Assembly: GCA_964537875.1 (NCBI GenBank)
Contig: CAZIDN010000008.1
Span: 28,987 to 92,986 of the forward strand
Origin: JAPKZH01 sp964537875
GTDB lineage: Bacteria > Acidobacteriota > Aminicenantia > Aminicenantales > UBA4085
Reading direction: 5' to 3'
Length of the DNA stretch: 64,000 nucleotides
Part shown: one piece after another, positions 16,747-25,577 of the stretch
How positions within the stretch are numbered: the stretch's first letter is position 1
How the letters are laid out: the number at the start of each line of letters is the position of its first letter
Position numbers and translations under genes: made by a program
The notes under the pieces: generated by a model
What the model saw: the letters and a program-made list of their open reading frames with translations, nothing else
What the model was told of the DNA's origin: nothing
Database searches by the model: none

Positions 16747-17073
16747 CTAGAGGTGTTTTGTCAAAGTCGAGATAATCTTGTCCTTCGGCAGCACGCCGAC
16801 GATGGTTTCTTTCAGCTCGCCTCCCTTGAACAGCAACAGCGTCGGGATGCCCCGGATTCCATAGCGGGAAGGCACTTTCAGGCTCTCATCGACATTCACT
16901 TTGCAGACCTTGAGCTTGTCCTTGTATTCCCCAGCCATCTCATCCACCAGGGGCGCGATCATCTTGCAGGGCACGCACCAAACGGCCCAAAAATCTACGA
17001 GCACGGGGAGTTCCGACTTCAGCACGACCTCGTCAAAATCCGCGTCCGTGACGTTGATAATGTTTTCAGCCAC
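16747..17073 (-). CDS. trxA: Thioredoxin with WCVPC active site
   Basis: A 108-residue thioredoxin. The fold is normal: [37 protein letters not shown] with the cis-Pro, LLLFKGGE, and a C-terminal helix. The active site reads W32-C33-V34-P35-C36 where classical thioredoxins have CGPC; Val at this site is uncommon and should affect redox potential or partner choice. Its start overlaps the end of the glycogen synthase gene by 8 nt, and trxB follows. Confidence 0.94.
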   Translation of the reverse strand: MAENIINVTDADFDEVVLKSELPVLVDFWAVWCVPCKMIAPLVDEMAGEYKDKLKVCKVNVDESLKVPSRYGIRGIPTLLLFKGGELKETIVGVLPKDKIISTLTKHL

Positions 17074-17926
17074 TCTGTCCTCCTCTCCTGAGTTCTAAGG
17101 CTTTATTGTAAATATGGATATATTCCTTGGCGGCGAGCTCCCAACTTCCTTCGTCCTGGCCATTGCCAATAACGGCGACAACCTCTTTCCGCCGGGAAAG
17201 AATCGCCTCAAGGCCTTTCCCCGAATCGGCGGCCAGGAGTTCTTCCCTGTAGGTCCGGCTGACCGTGTTGATGACGTCGGAGAAGATCAGCCCGGCCTTG
17301 AGGAAATTGAAACGGCCGTTGAGGGCCAGCTGCTCCGGCGTGAAATAATCCCAGTTCAGGCCTGTCAAGGCCAAGGATTCAGGGGGAAACTTCCCCTGGA
17401 AGGCGATGTTATGCAAGGAGAAGACCGTCGCCACCTCCTTGAAGTGATTTTTCTGGGCATAATGGGTCCGGAGAAAGAGGGGGATGAGCGCGGTCGGCCA
17501 ATCGTTGCAGTGGATGATATCCAAAGGCAGCCTCGATTTGAGCAGGAATTCGAGGACGGCCCGGCTGAAAAACGTGAACCGCTCGTCGTTGTCGAGGTAC
17601 TCGCCCTTGGAGGAACCATAGATCATGTCCCGGCAAAAATACTTGGGATTGTCGACGAAATAAATCGGGATCCGGCCGACCACGGTCTTATACACATTTC
17701 CCTTGGCTTTTTCATCGCCGAGGGGAACGAAGAGATCGGGGAGGACGAGCTCCAGGTTTAGGGACTCGATTTCCGGCCGGCGATACTTGGGCATAATGAG
17801 CGAGATCTCAACGCCCAGCCCGGAGAGGGATTTGGGTAGGGCTTGGCCGACATCGGCCAGCTTTCCCGATTTGGCAAACGGAGATATCTCCGGGGATACG
17901 TACAGGACCCGAAGCTTCCCGCTCAT
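17066..17926 (-). CDS. Glycogen synthase N-terminal (GT5) domain protein, half length
   Basis: About 286 residues. It begins LRVLYVSPEISPFAKSGKLA, the usual GlgA start with the ADP-glucose-binding K-x-G(G)L region (here KSGKL). It continues through DIIHCNDWPTALIPLFLR, FSLHNIAFQGKFPP and NTVSRTYREEL, all GT5 marks. It then stops near GLEAILSRRKEVV plus a short helix (SWELAAKEYIHIYNKALE) resembling the tail of a full GlgA. The second Rossmann domain, which binds nucleotide sugar, is missing (full GlgA is ~480). The start at 17926 has GAGAG upstream. Synthase activity is doubtful; a truncated or regulatory relative is possible. Confidence 0.75.
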   Translation of the reverse strand: MSGKLRVLYVSPEISPFAKSGKLADVGQALPKSLSGLGVEISLIMPKYRRPEIESLNLELVLPDLFVPLGDEKAKGNVYKTVVGRIPIYFVDNPKYFCRDMIYGSSKGEYLDNDERFTFFSRAVLEFLLKSRLPLDIIHCNDWPTALIPLFLRTHYAQKNHFKEVATVFSLHNIAFQGKFPPESLALTGLNWDYFTPEQLALNGRFNFLKAGLIFSDVINTVSRTYREELLAADSGKGLEAILSRRKEVVAVIGNGQDEGSWELAAKEYIHIYNKALELRRGGQSG

Positions 17927-17974
17927 GACGCTCTCTGCATGCATAGTGTTCATCAGGCTAAAATGAGATGTCAA

Positions 17975-18309
17975 TGATAGTTTTCCCCCCCGAAAATGTC
18001 AACCAGACTAGGGAGATGTATAAAGGACTTCTGGGAAGAGCTTTGGAAAGGGATGAAGCGACCATGAGGGATTTAGCCTAAAAATTTCGGCTTTTGAGGG
18101 AAGCCTCTCTTAGAGGCCGGCGAGAATGTTTGAGCCATGGCAATAAAACGGGATATACCGAAATGTGGACAGGGACATCCTTTTAGCGCGACCAGCAAGC
18201 ATGCGAGAATCGCAGCCGCCGAAAAAGGCGAAATTTTTATGGCGTGAAAAATCCCGTTAGGGAGCGAATCCCTTTTCAAAGCTCTTTCTTGAGCGGCATA
18301 CGCCTGGCC
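17975..18309 (+). repeat. Structured element R2, copy 1, filling the gap between nadK and glgA
   Basis: Outer arms AAGAGCTTTGGAAAGGGAT at 18036-18054 and 18268-18286 pair with one G-U. Next inside, on the left, is the conserved strand TGAAGCGACCATG...AGGG...TTTAGCC (18054-18078); on the right is GGCGTGAAAAA...TAGGGAGCGA (18241-18267). A second stem (CCTAAAAATTTCGGC at about 18077 with CGAAATTTTTATGG at about 18229) lies between these motifs. The same two strands occur in copies 2 and 3 with different stems. There is no ORF of note. Confidence 0.75.
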
Positions 18310-19158
18310 CTACTCCCCCCAGGACAGCTTCTCCTGCAGCAGGTCGAAATAATTCCGTTTGGGGGACGATACAAGGCGCAGCTCGCAATCGGCCCGCCAC
18401 ACCTCGACGGTGTCATTCTTGACCATCGTGCTGCCACGTTGGCCATCCAGAGTTAGATAGACCTCTTCCCCGGACGTCAAGAGCTGAATCTTGATCCGCG
18501 AATCCGAAGTGATGACCGTCGGACGGAAGGTAAGGGTGTGCGGGCAGATCGGCGTCAGGAGGATGCCGGGAATATAAGGTTGGATAATAGGGCCTCCCGC
18601 CGAAAGCGAATAGGCCGTTGATCCCGTGGGAGTGGCAACGATCAGGCCGTCGGCCTTGACGGTCTGGATCTCCCGCTCGTCGATCCAGATCGTAACCTGG
18701 ATCATCCGGGCCAGGGCGCCCTTGTTGATGACGACGTCATTCAGGGCCAGGCCGGAGCCGTCTTTGAACTTCGATTCGAGCATCCAACGCGGGCTGACGA
18801 TGTCTTCGTTGCCGCCGATAAAAGCATCGAGGGCAAGTGTCATCTCGTCCAAGGGGACTTCGGTCAAAAAGCCAAGGCTGCCGAGGTTGACACCCATGAC
18901 GGGGACCCGTTTGCAGGCGGCGATATGGGCAATGCTAAGGAGGGTACCGTCGCCCCCGAGGACTACGACCAAATCAACCTGGCCCGGGATCTCTTCCCGG
19001 TTAGGTCCGTCGGCCCGGCCGAGCTTTTGGGCCGCGACTTTTTCCAGGACACACTCGATTCCCCGCTTCAGAAGATAGGCATCGAGCTTGGTCAGGATAT
19101 CCTCGATCCCCGGAGCATGGGGCTTGATCACGACTCCTACCCTGTTAATTTTTTTCAT
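18310..19158 (-). CDS. nadK: NAD kinase
   Basis: A 282-residue enzyme that phosphorylates NAD to NADP. Motifs: LVVLGGDGTLLSIAH (about residues 65-79) with the catalytic GGDGT, VNLGSLGFLTEVP (about 95), DGLIVATPTGSTAYSLSAGG (about 165-184). The ATG at 19158 overlaps the tlyA stop by 14 nt. Last gene of the long block that starts at thrS; element R2 copy 1 follows directly. Confidence 0.95.
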   Translation of the reverse strand: MKKINRVGVVIKPHAPGIEDILTKLDAYLLKRGIECVLEKVAAQKLGRADGPNREEIPGQVDLVVVLGGDGTLLSIAHIAACKRVPVMGVNLGSLGFLTEVPLDEMTLALDAFIGGNEDIVSPRWMLESKFKDGSGLALNDVVINKGALARMIQVTIWIDEREIQTVKADGLIVATPTGSTAYSLSAGGPIIQPYIPGILLTPICPHTLTFRPTVITSDSRIKIQLLTSGEEVYLTLDGQRGSTMVKNDTVEVWRADCELRLVSSPKRNYFDLLQEKLSWGE

Positions 19159-19972
19159 CCCTGGCTACCTCCTTGATCCATTTTAGCACGTCCTGGCCGG
19201 CCGGTGGCAGTCCCGCCAGGTCCCACAGGCCAAAAAATTCACGGTTTCCCCTCTGGCCGCGCACCGAGCATCTCACGAGGCCCCGGAGGTTGAAGCCGAG
19301 CCCCGCCGCCTCCCCCGTGATCTTTTGGAGCACCTGTTCGTGGAGATCGGGGTCGCGGACAATGCCTTTTTTCCCAACCTGACCTTTGCCCACTTCGAAC
19401 TGGGGCTTGAGAAGGGAGAGAAGGAGCGCCGGACTGCGACCGGCGGTTGGATCTGTCCCAGGATGGGGTTCAAGAAGATTCTTGAGAGCCGGAAGAATCT
19501 TCAGGACGGAAATGAACGAAACGTCCATCGTGATCATGTCGAGGCGATCGGCAAAGTCACCGGGCGAAAGGTCCCGGGCGTTTTTTTCGATGACGACCAC
19601 CCGGGGGTCTTCGCGGAGGCGCCGGTCGAGCTGCTTCGTCTCGACGTCCACGGCATAGACTTTCGCCGCGCCCCGCTGGAGCAGGCAGTCCGTGAAGCCG
19701 CCCGTGGACGAGCCGATGTCGGCAGCGATTTTGCCGGTGACGGATATTTGAAGAGTATCCAGCGCCTCTTCGAGCTTGAGCCCGCCGCGGCTGACGTATG
19801 GGAAAGGCTTATGGATGAAAATCTCCTGGTCGAGGGCGACGAGCTGGCCGGGTTTTTCGATTCGCTGCTGCCCGCTGAAGACCAGCCCGGCCATGATCAA
19901 CGCTTGGGCTTTCTGGCAGCTGCCGGCCAGCCTTCTTTCCACGAGGATCTTATCCGCCCTTTCCTTGTTCAT
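19145..19972 (-). CDS. tlyA: TlyA-family rRNA 2'-O-methyltransferase
   Basis: A 275-residue protein: an S4 RNA-binding domain (KERADKILVERRLAGSCQKA, residues ~2-60) followed by an FtsJ-like methyltransferase (AADIGSSTGGFTDCLLQRGA near 85-105, KPQFEVGKG, GNREFFGLW). TlyA members methylate ribosomal RNA cytidines (family knowledge). The ATG at 19972 is right for the S4 domain; the longer ORF upstream overlaps dxs and is not family-like. The gene is 34 nt after dxs. Confidence 0.9.
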   Translation of the reverse strand: MNKERADKILVERRLAGSCQKAQALIMAGLVFSGQQRIEKPGQLVALDQEIFIHKPFPYVSRGGLKLEEALDTLQISVTGKIAADIGSSTGGFTDCLLQRGAAKVYAVDVETKQLDRRLREDPRVVVIEKNARDLSPGDFADRLDMITMDVSFISVLKILPALKNLLEPHPGTDPTAGRSPALLLSLLKPQFEVGKGQVGKKGIVRDPDLHEQVLQKITGEAAGLGFNLRGLVRCSVRGQRGNREFFGLWDLAGLPPAGQDVLKWIKEVARDEKN

Positions 19973-20006
19973 GTTCAATCGGGGGGACGGGGCCGTCCCC
20001 CGCTCG

Positions 20007-21881
20007 TCAAGGATGATAGAATTCCTTGATTTGATTGGCCAGGCCCTCCGCATCCAGGCGGAATATTTTCTTGATCTGCTGGGCCTTCCCCATAGGATAG
20101 ATCTCGAGAGGGATTCCCATCTGCTTGAACCGGACATCGAATTTTTCCCGCCGGTCGAGGAAATCGCGCACGGCGCTCCCGAAACCTCCGACGGTCACGC
20201 CCTCTTCGGCCGTGATGATCGTCCTGCCCGGTTCTGCATAGCGGAGAAGCATGTCTTCGTCGAGCGGCTTGGCAAACTTGGCATCGACCACCGCCAGGTT
20301 GATACCGTCCTTCTCAAGCTCCTCGGCCGCAGCCAAAGCCGGGTAAACCATGCTGCCAAACGCCAGCAGCAGGTCCTGCCCTTCTTTCAGCCGTTCGCTT
20401 TTCCCGAGCGGAACCGCCCTGAATTCCTTATCCATCGGGACACCGACCGCTTCGCCCTTGGGGAAGCGAATCGCCGCCGGATGCCCATATCCGAAGGCCG
20501 ATTTGAGCATATGCTGGAGCTCGTTTTCGTCCCGCGGCGCCATGAGGATCATGTTTGGCATGTGCCTTAAGTAGCCGATGTCGTTAATGCCTTGGTGGGT
20601 CGGCCCGTCATCCGACACGATCCCCGCCCTGTCGAGAGCGAAGACGACGGGCAAATCCTGCAGGCAGACATCCTGATAGATCTGGTCGTACGCCCGCTGC
20701 AGAAACGTCGAATAGATGGCGCAAACGGGCTTCAGGCCGCAGAGCGCCAGCCCGGCGGCGAAATTCACGGCGTGCTGCTCGGCGATGCCCACGTCAAAAA
20801 ATCGTTCCGGAAGCTTCTCGGCAAAACCGGTGAGGCCCGTTCCCTGCGGCATGGCGGCCGTGATCGCGATCACCTTGTCGTCGCGCTGGGCGATCTTGAG
20901 CAGGGTCTGGCCGAAAACGGAAGAATAGGTGGGCTTGTGGTTCTTGACCAGGGATTCTCCTGTATGGATATTGAACGGGCTGGCGCCGTGGAACCGCTCC
21001 GGATTCTCCTGGGCCGGGGCAAAGCCGAGACCTTTTCGGGTCACGGTGTGGATGAGCACAGGCCCTTCTTGGTAGGCCTTGGCCTTCCGGAACACCTCGA
21101 TGAGCGATTGGAGGCTGTGCCCCTGGACCGGCCCGATATACCTCAGCCCCAGCTCTTCAAAGACGAGGCCCGGGAAGAATGTCTTCTTGACCAGTTCTTC
21201 CACGGCATGACCGGCCTTGATCATCGGCCAGCCCAGAACGGGGATGGATTTCAAGATGGATTTGGCATGGTCTTTCACCCTCAGGTAATGCTGCCCGCTG
21301 GCCAGATAGGTCAGATACTTGGACATGGCGCCGACGCTCGGCGAGATGGACATCTCGTTGAAGTTGAGGACGATGATCAGGGGCGTCCGGAGATGACCGA
21401 TTTGGTTCAGCGCTTCCCATGACACTCCGCCCGTCAGGCTGCCGTCGCCGACGACGGCGATGACCTTGTGTTGTTCGTTCTTTTTATCCCTAGACACGGC
21501 CAGGCCGAGCGCGGCCGATAGCGCCGTGGAGGCATGTCCCGTATTATAGACGTCGTATTCGCTCTCCTCCCGGTTGGGGAATCCGAGCAGGCCGTCAAAC
21601 TGGCGGAGCTTACGGAATTGTTCCCTGCGCCCCGTGATGATTTTGTGCGTGTAGCACTGGTGGCCGACGTCCCAGATGATTTTATCGCGCGGAGTGTCAA
21701 AGACGTAATGGAGGGCCAGGGTCAATTCGACGACGCCCAGGTTGGCCGAAAGATGGCCGCCGTTTTTGGAAACGACTTCCAGGATGTAAGCTCGCAACTC
21801 ATTGGCCAGCCGGGCCAGGTCCTCGGCTGAGAGCTTCCTCAAATCCTGCGGGCTCGAGATCTGGTCAAGGAGTCTGCTCAT
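20007..21881 (-). CDS. dxs: 1-deoxy-D-xylulose-5-phosphate synthase
   Basis: A 624-residue thiamine-diphosphate enzyme that condenses pyruvate and glyceraldehyde 3-phosphate, the first step of the MEP isoprenoid route. VGHQCYTHKIITGR, VIAVVGDGSLTGGVSWEALN and LNFNEMSISPSVG form the cofactor site. FDVGIAEQHAVNFAAGLAL is the transketolase-type pyrimidine region; the last ~125 residues are the C-terminal transketolase domain. I take the ATG at 21881; a TTG six bases upstream overlaps the end of the prenyl synthase. Directly follows that gene, so the C5 unit and chain-building steps are paired. Confidence 0.97.
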   Translation of the reverse strand: MSRLLDQISSPQDLRKLSAEDLARLANELRAYILEVVSKNGGHLSANLGVVELTLALHYVFDTPRDKIIWDVGHQCYTHKIITGRREQFRKLRQFDGLLGFPNREESEYDVYNTGHASTALSAALGLAVSRDKKNEQHKVIAVVGDGSLTGGVSWEALNQIGHLRTPLIIVLNFNEMSISPSVGAMSKYLTYLASGQHYLRVKDHAKSILKSIPVLGWPMIKAGHAVEELVKKTFFPGLVFEELGLRYIGPVQGHSLQSLIEVFRKAKAYQEGPVLIHTVTRKGLGFAPAQENPERFHGASPFNIHTGESLVKNHKPTYSSVFGQTLLKIAQRDDKVIAITAAMPQGTGLTGFAEKLPERFFDVGIAEQHAVNFAAGLALCGLKPVCAIYSTFLQRAYDQIYQDVCLQDLPVVFALDRAGIVSDDGPTHQGINDIGYLRHMPNMILMAPRDENELQHMLKSAFGYGHPAAIRFPKGEAVGVPMDKEFRAVPLGKSERLKEGQDLLLAFGSMVYPALAAAEELEKDGINLAVVDAKFAKPLDEDMLLRYAEPGRTIITAEEGVTVGGFGSAVRDFLDRREKFDVRFKQMGIPLEIYPMGKAQQIKKIFRLDAEGLANQIKEFYHP

Positions 21882-21883
21882 GT

Positions 21884-22732
21884 TCAAAGTTCCAAGAGTT
21901 GCCGGGCCAGACGTTGGAGCGGGGCTGATCCGATCGAGGCCCTTTTCAAGGCGCCCAGCGCCGCTCTGACGGATTGTTTCAACAGGAGGCCGGCCTTTTC
22001 TCGGCCGAACACCGTCACATAATTGGGTTTGGCCAAGCTCGCTTTCTTGCGTGTTGTGGCCGCGTCGTGGATGTCATCCCTGACCTGGAAGGCCAGCCCG
22101 ATGTTTTTGCCGTATTCGGTCAAGGCTTCGAGCTTTTGGCACGGCGCCCCGCCGAGAACGGCGCCCGCCCTCACGGAGGCCACGATCAGCGCGCCGGTTT
22201 TCTTGATCATGAGCTCGTGAAGGCTTTCCTTGGCCGCGTTATCCACGGAAAACGTGATGTCCAAGAGCTGCCCCCCGATCATTCCCTCCACGCCGGCCAG
22301 CTGGGCGACTTCTTTGATGACCTGGTCTTTGCGAGCCAGTCGGCTCTTCGGCATTTCCGCAGCGGCCATAACTTCAAAAGCCAGGGTGAGGAGGCTGTCC
22401 CCGGCTAAAAGAGCGATGTCCTCGCCGAAGGCCTTATGGCAGGAGGGACGGCCGCGGCGATAGTCGTCGTCGTCCAGCGCGGGCAGGTCATCATGGATCA
22501 GTGAATAATTGTGGATGAGCTCGACGGCGCAGGCGAAAGGAAGCGTCCGTCTCAGGCCGGCCCCGAAAGCGTCCGCGGCCGAAAGGAGCAGCAAGGGACG
22601 GAATCGCTTTCCGCCGCAGAGGACCGAATAGCGCATGGCCTGGAAGAGAAGGGTGTCGTGACGGGAGAGGATGCGCTGGAGCTCGCCTTCGACGGCCTTT
22701 TTCCAGGCCGCTATTTTCGTCCCAGCGTTCAT
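21884..22732 (-). CDS. ispA: Polyprenyl (farnesyl/geranyl) diphosphate synthase
   Basis: A 282-residue prenyltransferase that elongates dimethylallyl diphosphate with isopentenyl diphosphate. First Asp-rich motif LIHDDLPALDDDDYRRGRP (about residues 77-95); second LAFQVRDDIHDA (about 218). YSVLCGGKRFRPLLLL is the IPP-binding region. Length and the DDxxxxD first motif fit the bacterial FPP synthase group. It follows xseB, as in many bacteria where xseB, ispA and dxs travel together. The exact chain length cannot be read from sequence alone. Confidence 0.93.
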   Translation of the reverse strand: MNAGTKIAAWKKAVEGELQRILSRHDTLLFQAMRYSVLCGGKRFRPLLLLSAADAFGAGLRRTLPFACAVELIHNYSLIHDDLPALDDDDYRRGRPSCHKAFGEDIALLAGDSLLTLAFEVMAAAEMPKSRLARKDQVIKEVAQLAGVEGMIGGQLLDITFSVDNAAKESLHELMIKKTGALIVASVRAGAVLGGAPCQKLEALTEYGKNIGLAFQVRDDIHDAATTRKKASLAKPNYVTVFGREKAGLLLKQSVRAALGALKRASIGSAPLQRLARQLLEL

Positions 22733-22765
22733 CTTCGTCCCTGGCGGTTAGGCCTGTTCATTTTT

Positions 22766-23119
22766 CTAAAAGGGGAGTGTATCGTCGTCCCCGCCCTCTT
22801 TTTTTGGACCTTTTGTCCGCGTTTTCTTGCCGCCGCTTTTCTCCTTTTCTTCTTCGGCGTTTTCCTCTTCCGCCTGGGCGCCGAGGCCTTCAGCCTCTTC
22901 GAGGTCGAACGGCTCGGGCCGGATTTCCCCCTTTTCATTTTTGAGGAGAATCTCGATTTTCTTTTCTGCCCTTTCCAGCTCGTCGCGCAAAAAGCGGGCC
23001 AGCTTTACGCCCCTCTCAAACAGCGCCAGCGACTCATTCAGGCTGAGGCCGCCTTTTTCCAATTTTTCGACGATGTGCTCAAGATCGGTGAGCGCTTTTT
23101 CGAAAGTTAGGTCCTTCAT
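22766..23119 (-). CDS. xseB: Exodeoxyribonuclease VII small subunit with long charged tail
   Basis: About 117 residues. Residues 1-65 form the helical XseB domain (LTFEKALTDLEHIVEKLEKG, LSLNESLALFERGVKLARFL). The C-terminal ~45 residues are acidic then lysine-rich (AEEENAEEEKEKSGGKKTRT), beyond the usual ~75-residue size. GGGAG lies nine bases before the ATG at 23119, so I reject the TTG 15 bases upstream. Partner of xseA, but separated from it by a 333-nt structured gap. Confidence 0.88.
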   Translation of the reverse strand: MKDLTFEKALTDLEHIVEKLEKGGLSLNESLALFERGVKLARFLRDELERAEKKIEILLKNEKGEIRPEPFDLEEAEGLGAQAEEENAEEEKEKSGGKKTRTKGPKKEGGDDDTLPF

Positions 23120-23162
23120 GTCATCATCTCCCAAAAACGTTCAAAACCCCAAATTCACATAA

Positions 23163-23439
23163 GCATCTCCTTTTTTGTGATAAGGATGGGTGGCGCGGAT
23201 GTTGCCCCGCAGACACCGTTGGAGAAGGACCCTTTGATAGAATCCTCCTCCGACGGGCAACGGGAATGCCCGCCTGCCCTGCCACCCCTCCATGGAGCGT
23301 CCCCTTTGAATTCATCGCCGAATGCTCCATGGAAAGGAGGCAGAGAGCGAAGCGATCGTTGGAGGGAAACCCGCTCGAAGGGTTTCTCTCCAAGAGTGTC
23401 CGACAGGCCCCATCATTCTTATCACAAAAAACGAGATGC
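23163..23439 (-). repeat. Structured element R3 between xseA and xseB
   Basis: Outer arms 23163-23188 and 23414-23439 match over 26 nt (24 Watson-Crick pairs, one G-U, one mismatch). Inside are several further hairpins: CGGGCA...TGCCCG, TCCATGGAGC (23290-23299) with GCTCCATGGA (23323-23332), and GGAGGGAAACCC (23361-23372) with GGGTTTCTCTCC (23380-23391, one G-U). The 23311-23361 segment recurs at 63900-63950 with few changes. No ORF is convincing. It would be part of the xseA-xseB transcript. Confidence 0.75.
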
Positions 23440-23452
23440 ATTCTAAATCCAT

Positions 23453-24784
23453 TCATTTTTCTTTGATGGCCCGGGATTCGATGCGCGACTCCCTGTCCAC
23501 ATCTTTGACCCGGCAGAAAAACTCGCCTTGATAAAAGGACACGACGACGTCCTCGTCCTTCTCGATGTCCTCGATCTTCGAGACGATCCGTGTCCCGTCG
23601 TCCTTCCAGCAGAGCGTGTATCCCTTTTTCAAGATGTTCAGCGGGCTATGGCTGTGCAGCTCGGCCGACAGCCTCTCCCATTTGGCCGCCTGCTCCTGGA
23701 GCCGCCGGCGGAAACTGCCGAAGATTCTTTCCTGCATCAACGCCGCCCGCGCCTTCGCCTCGGCGATCTTTCGCTGCTCGCCCCTGACGACCTCCCTGGC
23801 CCGCGTCTCCAGTCCGTCGACCTGCTGCTCTGAATTGAGAAGCCGGATCTTGAAGTTCTGAAAGATACGGTGTTGGGCGAGGTATGTCACCTCGTGCTTT
23901 CGCTCCTGGAGGCCATTCCGAACACCCTGAACAGCCCTCCGCTCGAGATGATCGATCTCGTCGGCGAAGGCCTGCTCCTTCTCGATGACAATCTCGGCCG
24001 CGACGGACGGCGTGGAAGCCCGGACATCCGCCACGAAATCGGCGATCGTGAAATCTACCTCGTGCCCGACCGCCGAAATGACCGGCACCGGGCAGCGGAA
24101 AATCGCCCGGGCCACTTTTTCCTCATTGAAAGCCCAGAGGTCTTCGATCGACCCGCCGCCGCGACCGACGATGATCACATCCAGGTCGGGAAGGCTCCCC
24201 AGAGTCTCGATGCCTTCGACGATCTCCTCGGCCGCTCCTTCCCCCTGCACCCGCGCCGGGTAGATCAAAACGTGGAGCCGGGCGAACCGGCGCTCCAGAG
24301 TCCGCAGGATATCGACGATGGCCGCCCCCCGTGGCGACGTCACGATGCCCACTTTCTTGGGCAGCAGCGGGAGCTTTTTTTTATGTTGCGCGTCGAACAG
24401 GCCCTCGGCCCGCAGCTTCTCTTTCAGCTGCTCAAAGGCGAGCTGAAGGGCGCCCTTGCCCTTGGGCTCGGCCAGGTCGACCACGAGCTGGTACTCGCCC
24501 CGTGGCTCATAGACATTGACCCTTCCCCGGCAAACCACCTGCAGCCCGTCCTTTAAATCGAATTTCAGGAGCCTCGCCTCGCCGCGGAACATCACGGACC
24601 GAAGCTGGCAAGCCTCATCCCTCAGCGTGAAATAGAGGTGCCCGGATGAATGACGGTGGAAATTGGAAATTTCCCCCGTGACCCAGACCTGGGGAAAACC
24701 CCTCTCGAGCTCGAGCTTGACGAGCTGGGTGATTTCGCTGACCGTGTAAACTTTGTCCGGGAGGACAAGACTCTCACTCTTCAA
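23453..24784 (-). CDS. xseA: Exodeoxyribonuclease VII large subunit
   Basis: A 443-residue nuclease subunit that degrades single-stranded DNA with XseB. The N-terminal OB domain (VWVTGEISNFHRHSSGHLYF) is followed by the catalytic domain: KKVGIVTSPRGAAIVDIL, DVIIVGRGGGSIEDLWAFN, AVGHEVDFTIADFVADVRAS. A coiled-coil stretch and small C-terminal domain (HSPLNILKKGYTL) complete it. The start appears to be TTG at 24784, with AGGAA about seven bases before it and an 11-nt overlap with the upstream gene. No in-frame ATG fits. Confidence 0.95.
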   Translation of the reverse strand: MKSESLVLPDKVYTVSEITQLVKLELERGFPQVWVTGEISNFHRHSSGHLYFTLRDEACQLRSVMFRGEARLLKFDLKDGLQVVCRGRVNVYEPRGEYQLVVDLAEPKGKGALQLAFEQLKEKLRAEGLFDAQHKKKLPLLPKKVGIVTSPRGAAIVDILRTLERRFARLHVLIYPARVQGEGAAEEIVEGIETLGSLPDLDVIIVGRGGGSIEDLWAFNEEKVARAIFRCPVPVISAVGHEVDFTIADFVADVRASTPSVAAEIVIEKEQAFADEIDHLERRAVQGVRNGLQERKHEVTYLAQHRIFQNFKIRLLNSEQQVDGLETRAREVVRGEQRKIAEAKARAALMQERIFGSFRRRLQEQAAKWERLSAELHSHSPLNILKKGYTLCWKDDGTRIVSKIEDIEKDEDVVVSFYQGEFFCRVKDVDRESRIESRAIKEK

Positions 24785-25577
24785 CGTTTTCCTCGGTGAC
24801 GATCTCCCTTTTTATCGAAAGCGCCTTTCCCGTCTTCTCCTCGATCTCGACAAAGACCGCCGAAAGGAAAAGGCCGTCTTTTTCCGGCTCGAAGCGCTGG
24901 GGCCGCGCCGTCAGGAATTTTTCGAGCGCCTGGTCCCTGCGGATGCCGATGACCGAATTCAACCCGCCGGCCATCCCGACGTCCGTGATATAGGCCGTTC
25001 CCCCGGGCAAAATTCTCTCATCGGCCGTCGGCACATGCGTATGCGTCCCGATGACCGCAGACACGCGCCCGTCGAGGTACCAGCCCATGGCCTGTTTTTC
25101 CGAGGTCGCCTCGGCGTGAAAATCGACAAGCACGGCCGCCGTGGCTTCCTTCAATCTTTCGAGCTCTTCATCGGCGGTCCGGAAGGGACAGTCGATCGCC
25201 TCCATGAACACGCGTCCTTGGAGGTTCAAGACGCCGAGCTTCCGGCCCTCCGCGTCGCACGCCACGTAGGCGCCCCGGCCGGGATTTCGCGGCGGGTAAT
25301 TGGCCGGGCGCAGCAGCCGCGGCTCCTTCTCCATATAGGGGATGGCTTCTTTCTTGTCCCAGATATGGTTTCCCGATGTCAGGACATCCACCAGCTCGAA
25401 CAGCCCGTTCCCGATTTCCTCGGTGATGCCGACGCCCCCGGCCGCGTTCTCGCCGTTGGCAACAATCCATGCCGGACGATATTTTTGTTTGAGCGCCGGC
25501 AGGAATTTCTTGACCGCGTTCCGCCCCGGCCGGCCGATGATGTCCCCGATAAAAAGGACGCCGATCTTACCGGGCAT
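24774..25577 (-). CDS. YmdB-family metallophosphoesterase
   Basis: A 267-residue phosphodiesterase of the YmdB/TIGR00282 family (cAMP phosphodiesterase-like, linked to RNase Y in Bacillus). Metal motifs: VLFIGDIIGRPGR (about 7-19), IVANGENAAGG (about 38), LTSGNHIWDKKE (about 66), VDFHAEATSEKQA (about 150), GTHTHVPTADERIL (about 176). Its start overlaps the rny stop by 11 nt. The rny-ymdB pairing is seen in many phyla and suggests shared control of RNA turnover. Product and substrate here are inferred from the family. Confidence 0.93.
   Translation of the reverse strand: MPGKIGVLFIGDIIGRPGRNAVKKFLPALKQKYRPAWIVANGENAAGGVGITEEIGNGLFELVDVLTSGNHIWDKKEAIPYMEKEPRLLRPANYPPRNPGRGAYVACDAEGRKLGVLNLQGRVFMEAIDCPFRTADEELERLKEATAAVLVDFHAEATSEKQAMGWYLDGRVSAVIGTHTHVPTADERILPGGTAYITDVGMAGGLNSVIGIRRDQALEKFLTARPQRFEPEKDGLFLSAVFVEIEEKTGKALSIKREIVTEENVEE

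Noticed and set aside
23317..23466. Short plus-strand reading frames in the xseA-xseB gap
   Set aside because: They run through the hairpins of R3, start without ribosome sites and do not resemble each other in the second copy.
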